Shown here: piece after piece, positions 61,254-64,000 of the stretch
Layout: each line of letters begins with the position of its first letter
Numbering within the stretch: the stretch's first letter is position 1
Source of the DNA: Sphingomonas sp. NFR04
GTDB taxonomy: Bacteria > Pseudomonadota > Alphaproteobacteria > Sphingomonadales > Sphingomonadaceae
Assembly: GCF_900114095.1 (NCBI RefSeq)
Contig: NZ_FORV01000004.1
Coordinates: 124,001 to 188,000 of the forward strand
Direction of reading: 5' to 3'
DNA: 64,000 nucleotides
The notes under the pieces: generated by a model
What the model saw: the letters and a program-made list of their open reading frames with translations, nothing else
The model's database searches: none
What the model was told of the DNA's origin: nothing
Position numbers and translations under genes: made by a program

Positions 61254-62839
61254 TGCTGGATTTCCCGCGCTGGAAGGTCTGGTCGATCACCCTCGGCCTT
61301 GCCCTGATGGTCCTGCTCGCCCTGCCGAGCCTGGTGCCGGAGAGCATCCGCAACACCTGGCCGCACTGGGTGCCCAAGCCCGCGGTCAATCTCGGCCTCG
61401 ATCTCGCCGGCGGTTCGTACCTGCTCCTCGAGGGCGATACGAGCGACGTGCAGCAGACCAAGCTCGAGCAGATGCGCGAGCAGGTGCGGCTGGCGATGCG
61501 CCGCGACCCGCGCGTGGAAATCGGCGACATCTCGATCGCCGGCGGCAAGCTGAGCTTCATGGTCCGCGATCCCGGCAAGGTGGACGCGGCGCGCGAGAAG
61601 CTGCTGCCGATGACCAACGGCGTCGGCACCACCGGCCAGCGTGACTGGGAAATCCAGGTCGTCGATTCGACCCGCTTCGTGCTGACCCCCACCCAGGCGG
61701 GCCTGGCGCAGCAGATCGAAACCGCGATGAACGACGCGCGCGAAGTGGTCGACAAGCGCATCAACGCGCTCGGCACCCGCGAGCCGACCGTGATCCGCGA
61801 AGGCAGCAACCGCATCGTCGTGCAGGTCCCCGGCCTGCAGGATCCCAGCCAGCTCAAGGCGCTGCTCGGCAAGACCGCCAAGCTCGAGTTCAAGCTGGTC
61901 GATACCAGCGTGACGCCGCAGCAGATCGCCAGCGGCGACATCCCCGTCACGTCGCAGCTGCTGCAGTATGAGAATGGCGCGCCGATCGTGGTCAACCGCA
62001 CCGCGATGATCACCGGCGACATGCTGGTCGACGCCAAGCAGAGCTATGACCAGCAGGGCCGCCCCGACGTGACGCTCCAGCTGGACGGCGCCGGCGCCAA
62101 GCGCTTCGCCCGGGTGACCACGGAAAATACGCAGAAGCCGTTCGCGATCATCGTCGACAACAAGGTGATCTCGGCGCCGCACATCAACGAGCCGATCCTC
62201 GGCGGCAGTGCGTCGATCTCGGGCGGGTTCACCGTCGACAGCGCCAACCAGCTCGCCATCGCGCTGCGTTCGGGCAAGCTGCCGATCAACCTGAAGGTCG
62301 TACAGGAATCGACCGTCAGCCCCGAGCTCGGCAACGACTCGATCCGCGCCGGCGTCACCGCCTCGGTGATCGCGATCGTGGCGGTGATCGTGTTCATGGT
62401 GCTGACCTATGGCCGCTTCGGCGTCTATGCGAACATCGCCGTGACCCTCAACGTGCTGATCATCCTGGCGGTGATGGGCATGCTCAGCGCGACGCTGACG
62501 CTCCCCGGCATCGCCGGCTTCGTGCTGACCATCGGTACCGCGGTGGACGCCAACGTGCTGATCAACGAGCGTATTCGCGAGGAGCGGCGACGCGGCCGCA
62601 GCGTGATGCAGGCGGTGGAGCTCGGCTACAAGGAAGCCAGCCGCACCATCTTCGAGGCCAACGTCACCCACGCGATCGCCGGCGCGATCATGCTGGTGCT
62701 CGGCTCGGGCCCGATCCGCGGCTTCGCGGTGGTGCTGCTGATCGGTATCGCCAGCTCCGTCTTCACCGCCGTGGTGTTCACGCGCATGCTCGTCACGCTC
62801 TGGCTGCGCCGCAAGCGCCCGAGCGAGATCCATATTTAA
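61253..62839 (+). CDS. secD: protein translocase subunit SecD
   Basis: 528 aa. N-terminal membrane helix, periplasmic P1 domain (LGLDLAGGSYLLLEG, the DxxGG-type motif) and the five C-terminal helices from about 365 (ASVIAIVAVIVFMVLTYGRF), with the conserved IGTAVDANVLINERIREE. Uses proton flow to pull secreted proteins outward. Confidence 0.97.
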   Translation: MLDFPRWKVWSITLGLALMVLLALPSLVPESIRNTWPHWVPKPAVNLGLDLAGGSYLLLEGDTSDVQQTKLEQMREQVRLAMRRDPRVEIGDISIAGGKLSFMVRDPGKVDAAREKLLPMTNGVGTTGQRDWEIQVVDSTRFVLTPTQAGLAQQIETAMNDAREVVDKRINALGTREPTVIREGSNRIVVQVPGLQDPSQLKALLGKTAKLEFKLVDTSVTPQQIASGDIPVTSQLLQYENGAPIVVNRTAMITGDMLVDAKQSYDQQGRPDVTLQLDGAGAKRFARVTTENTQKPFAIIVDNKVISAPHINEPILGGSASISGGFTVDSANQLAIALRSGKLPINLKVVQESTVSPELGNDSIRAGVTASVIAIVAVIVFMVLTYGRFGVYANIAVTLNVLIILAVMGMLSATLTLPGIAGFVLTIGTAVDANVLINERIREERRRGRSVMQAVELGYKEASRTIFEANVTHAIAGAIMLVLGSGPIRGFAVVLLIGIASSVFTAVVFTRMLVTLWLRRKRPSEIHI

Positions 62840-62851
62840 GGAAGCGCCGAC

Positions 62852-63823
62852 ATGCGGCTCCTCAAGATCGTACCCGACAACACCAATATCGGCTTCGTCC
62901 GCATCCGGTTCATCGCGTTCGCGATCACCGCGCTGCTGACGATTGCCGCAATCGGTCTCGTCGCGGTGCACGGCCTGAACTATGGCGTCGACTTTGTCGG
63001 CGGCGTGTCGATCGAGGAAAAATTTCCCTCGGCGCCGCCGACCGACCAGCTGCGCGAGACGGTGAATCAGCTCGGCTATGGCGAGGCGATCCTTCAGGAC
63101 ATGGGCGGCAAGAACGTCGTCACCATCCGTCTGCCGGTGCCGAAGTCGAACGATGCCGGCGCGACCAACGCGATGGTCGAGCGGGTGAAGGGCGCGGTGG
63201 CGGCCAAGTTCCCCGGCGCGACCTTCTCGACCTACTCGACGGTCTCGGGCAAGGTTTCCAACGAGCTGATCCGCAACGGCGTGCTCGCCGTGGCGCTGGC
63301 GATCATCGGCATCGCGATCTTCTCCTGGCTGCGCTACGAATGGCAGTTCGGCGTCTCGACCGCGGTCGCGATCCTGCACGACGTGCTGATGACGCTGGGC
63401 TTCTTCGCGATAACCGGCATGGTGTTCGACCTGAACATCGTCGCCGCCGTGCTGACGATCATCGGCTATTCGATCAACGACAAGATGGTGATCGACGACC
63501 GTATCCGCGAAAACATGCGCAAATACCGCAAGATGGGGATGAGCGAGCTGATCGACCTTTCGGTCAACGAGACGCTGCCGCGTACCGTGATGACCTCGCT
63601 CACCATCCTGCTCGCGCTGGCTTCGCTGCTGGTGTTCGGCGGGCACGTGCTGCGCGGTTTCACCGCAGCGATGATGCTGGGCATCGTGGTCGGCACCTAT
63701 TCGTCGATCTACGTCTCGTCCTCGCTGCTGATCACGCTCGGCCTCAAGCCCGGCGTGAAGCCCGAAAAGGGGGAGTCGATCGCCGACAATGCCGAGCGCG
63801 TCGCGCCGCGCGAGCGTCCCTGA
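62852..63823 (+). CDS. secF: protein translocase subunit SecF
   Basis: 323 aa. Six membrane segments; DFVGGVSIEEKF near the first and GYSINDKMVIDDRIRENMRKYR with the conserved NDKMVI-type loop and TLPRTVMTS are SecF marks. Follows secD by 12 bp with AAGGAAGCGCCGAC as ribosome-binding site. Confidence 0.97.
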   Translation: MRLLKIVPDNTNIGFVRIRFIAFAITALLTIAAIGLVAVHGLNYGVDFVGGVSIEEKFPSAPPTDQLRETVNQLGYGEAILQDMGGKNVVTIRLPVPKSNDAGATNAMVERVKGAVAAKFPGATFSTYSTVSGKVSNELIRNGVLAVALAIIGIAIFSWLRYEWQFGVSTAVAILHDVLMTLGFFAITGMVFDLNIVAAVLTIIGYSINDKMVIDDRIRENMRKYRKMGMSELIDLSVNETLPRTVMTSLTILLALASLLVFGGHVLRGFTAAMMLGIVVGTYSSIYVSSSLLITLGLKPGVKPEKGESIADNAERVAPRERP

Positions 63824-63824
63824 C

Positions 63825-64000
63825 GTGAAGATCGAGCGGCGCAGCGCCGAAGGGCCGCTGATCTCCGGCTTTTCGGGCGGCGGCTTCCGGGTCGACGAGA
63901 ATGTCTATCACGGGCTGATCATCACGCCGCAGCGCGCGGACGGATGGTCACCCCCGGCCGTCGCCGAACTGACCGAGGCGGATCTCGAACCCGCCTTCGT
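63825..64000 (+). CDS. Mth938-like domain protein (5' part, cut by the window end)
   Basis: GTG start one base after the secF stop; 58 codons are visible, from KIERRSAEGPLISGFSGGGF to EADLEPAFV. The pattern ISGFSGGGFRVDENVYHGLIITP is that of the Mth938/DUF498 fold, whose members often lie beside secDF in alphaproteobacteria. Function unknown. Confidence 0.8.
   Translation, partial: MKIERRSAEGPLISGFSGGGFRVDENVYHGLIITPQRADGWSPPAVAELTEADLEPAF

Overview
The window is a dense, GC-rich chromosomal stretch from an alphaproteobacterium of the Sphingomonadales, most likely Sphingomonas or a close relative. The basis is gene content and order: a TonB-dependent receptor, MucR, an Rrf2-led suf cluster without iscS/iscU, the series tsaB-rimI-mucR-fur-plsC-miaB-phoH-ybeY-corC, lgt-midA-pgeF, zapE beside sdhB, yajC-secD-secF, polyhydroxyalkanoate genes, and two families of paired palindromic intergenic repeats that I associate with sphingomonads. 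No rRNA, tRNA, CRISPR array, prophage or insertion sequence was seen. About 90% of the sequence is coding.

Layout. 0.2-5.6 kb (minus strand): a membrane-anchored trypsin-like protease, a secreted HExxH metallopeptidase and priA. 5.7-8.5 kb (plus): two tandem paralogous small secreted proteins, a fructose-6-phosphate aldolase-like transaldolase and a XerC-type recombinase. 8.5-14.3 kb (minus): a secreted GH2 glycosidase, zapE, sdhB, a ClpP-like protein and a C13 (caspase-fold) peptidase. 14.4-20.6 kb: a sorbosone dehydrogenase-like beta-propeller, a PHA-granule protein, a VOC protein, an Asp/Asn hydroxylase-like protein and an M16 peptidase. 20.7-29.0 kb (minus): a TonB receptor coupled to an exported class V aminotransferase-fold enzyme, an acyl-CoA synthetase, gamma-glutamyltransferase and pyrD. 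29.3-38.6 kb (plus): an AraC regulator, then the Fe-S assembly cluster rrf2-sufB-hypothetical-sufC-sufD-sufS-sufT-sufA, trhO and a Nfu scaffold. 38.7-49.1 kb (plus): a nitroreductase, tsaB, rimI, mucR, fur, plsC, miaB, an outer-membrane barrel, phoH, a vapBC toxin-antitoxin pair, ybeY and corC. 49.2-52.5 kb (minus): pgeF, a GNAT protein, midA and lgt. 52.6-64.0 kb: an exported molybdenum-hydroxylase large subunit coupled to hemH, phaB, an esterase/phytase-like protein, rpmB (minus), two tiny membrane proteins, tadA, a second CorC-type protein, yajC-secD-secF and the start of an Mth938-like gene.

The strongest observations outside routine annotation are these. A vapBC module is threaded into the normally contiguous phoH-ybeY-corC operon, joined by overlapping start and stop codons, and preceded by two GGGATATCCC palindromes exactly 21 bp apart. 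A structured RNA candidate ending in a strong intrinsic terminator lies between the divergent pyrD and araC-type genes. A perfect inverted repeat covers the ribosome-binding region of the suf regulator. An intergenic repeat appears to have become the ribosome-binding site of sufS. A Tat-exported PLP enzyme is translationally coupled to a TonB receptor. All functional statements come from motif recognition by eye; no database search was run.
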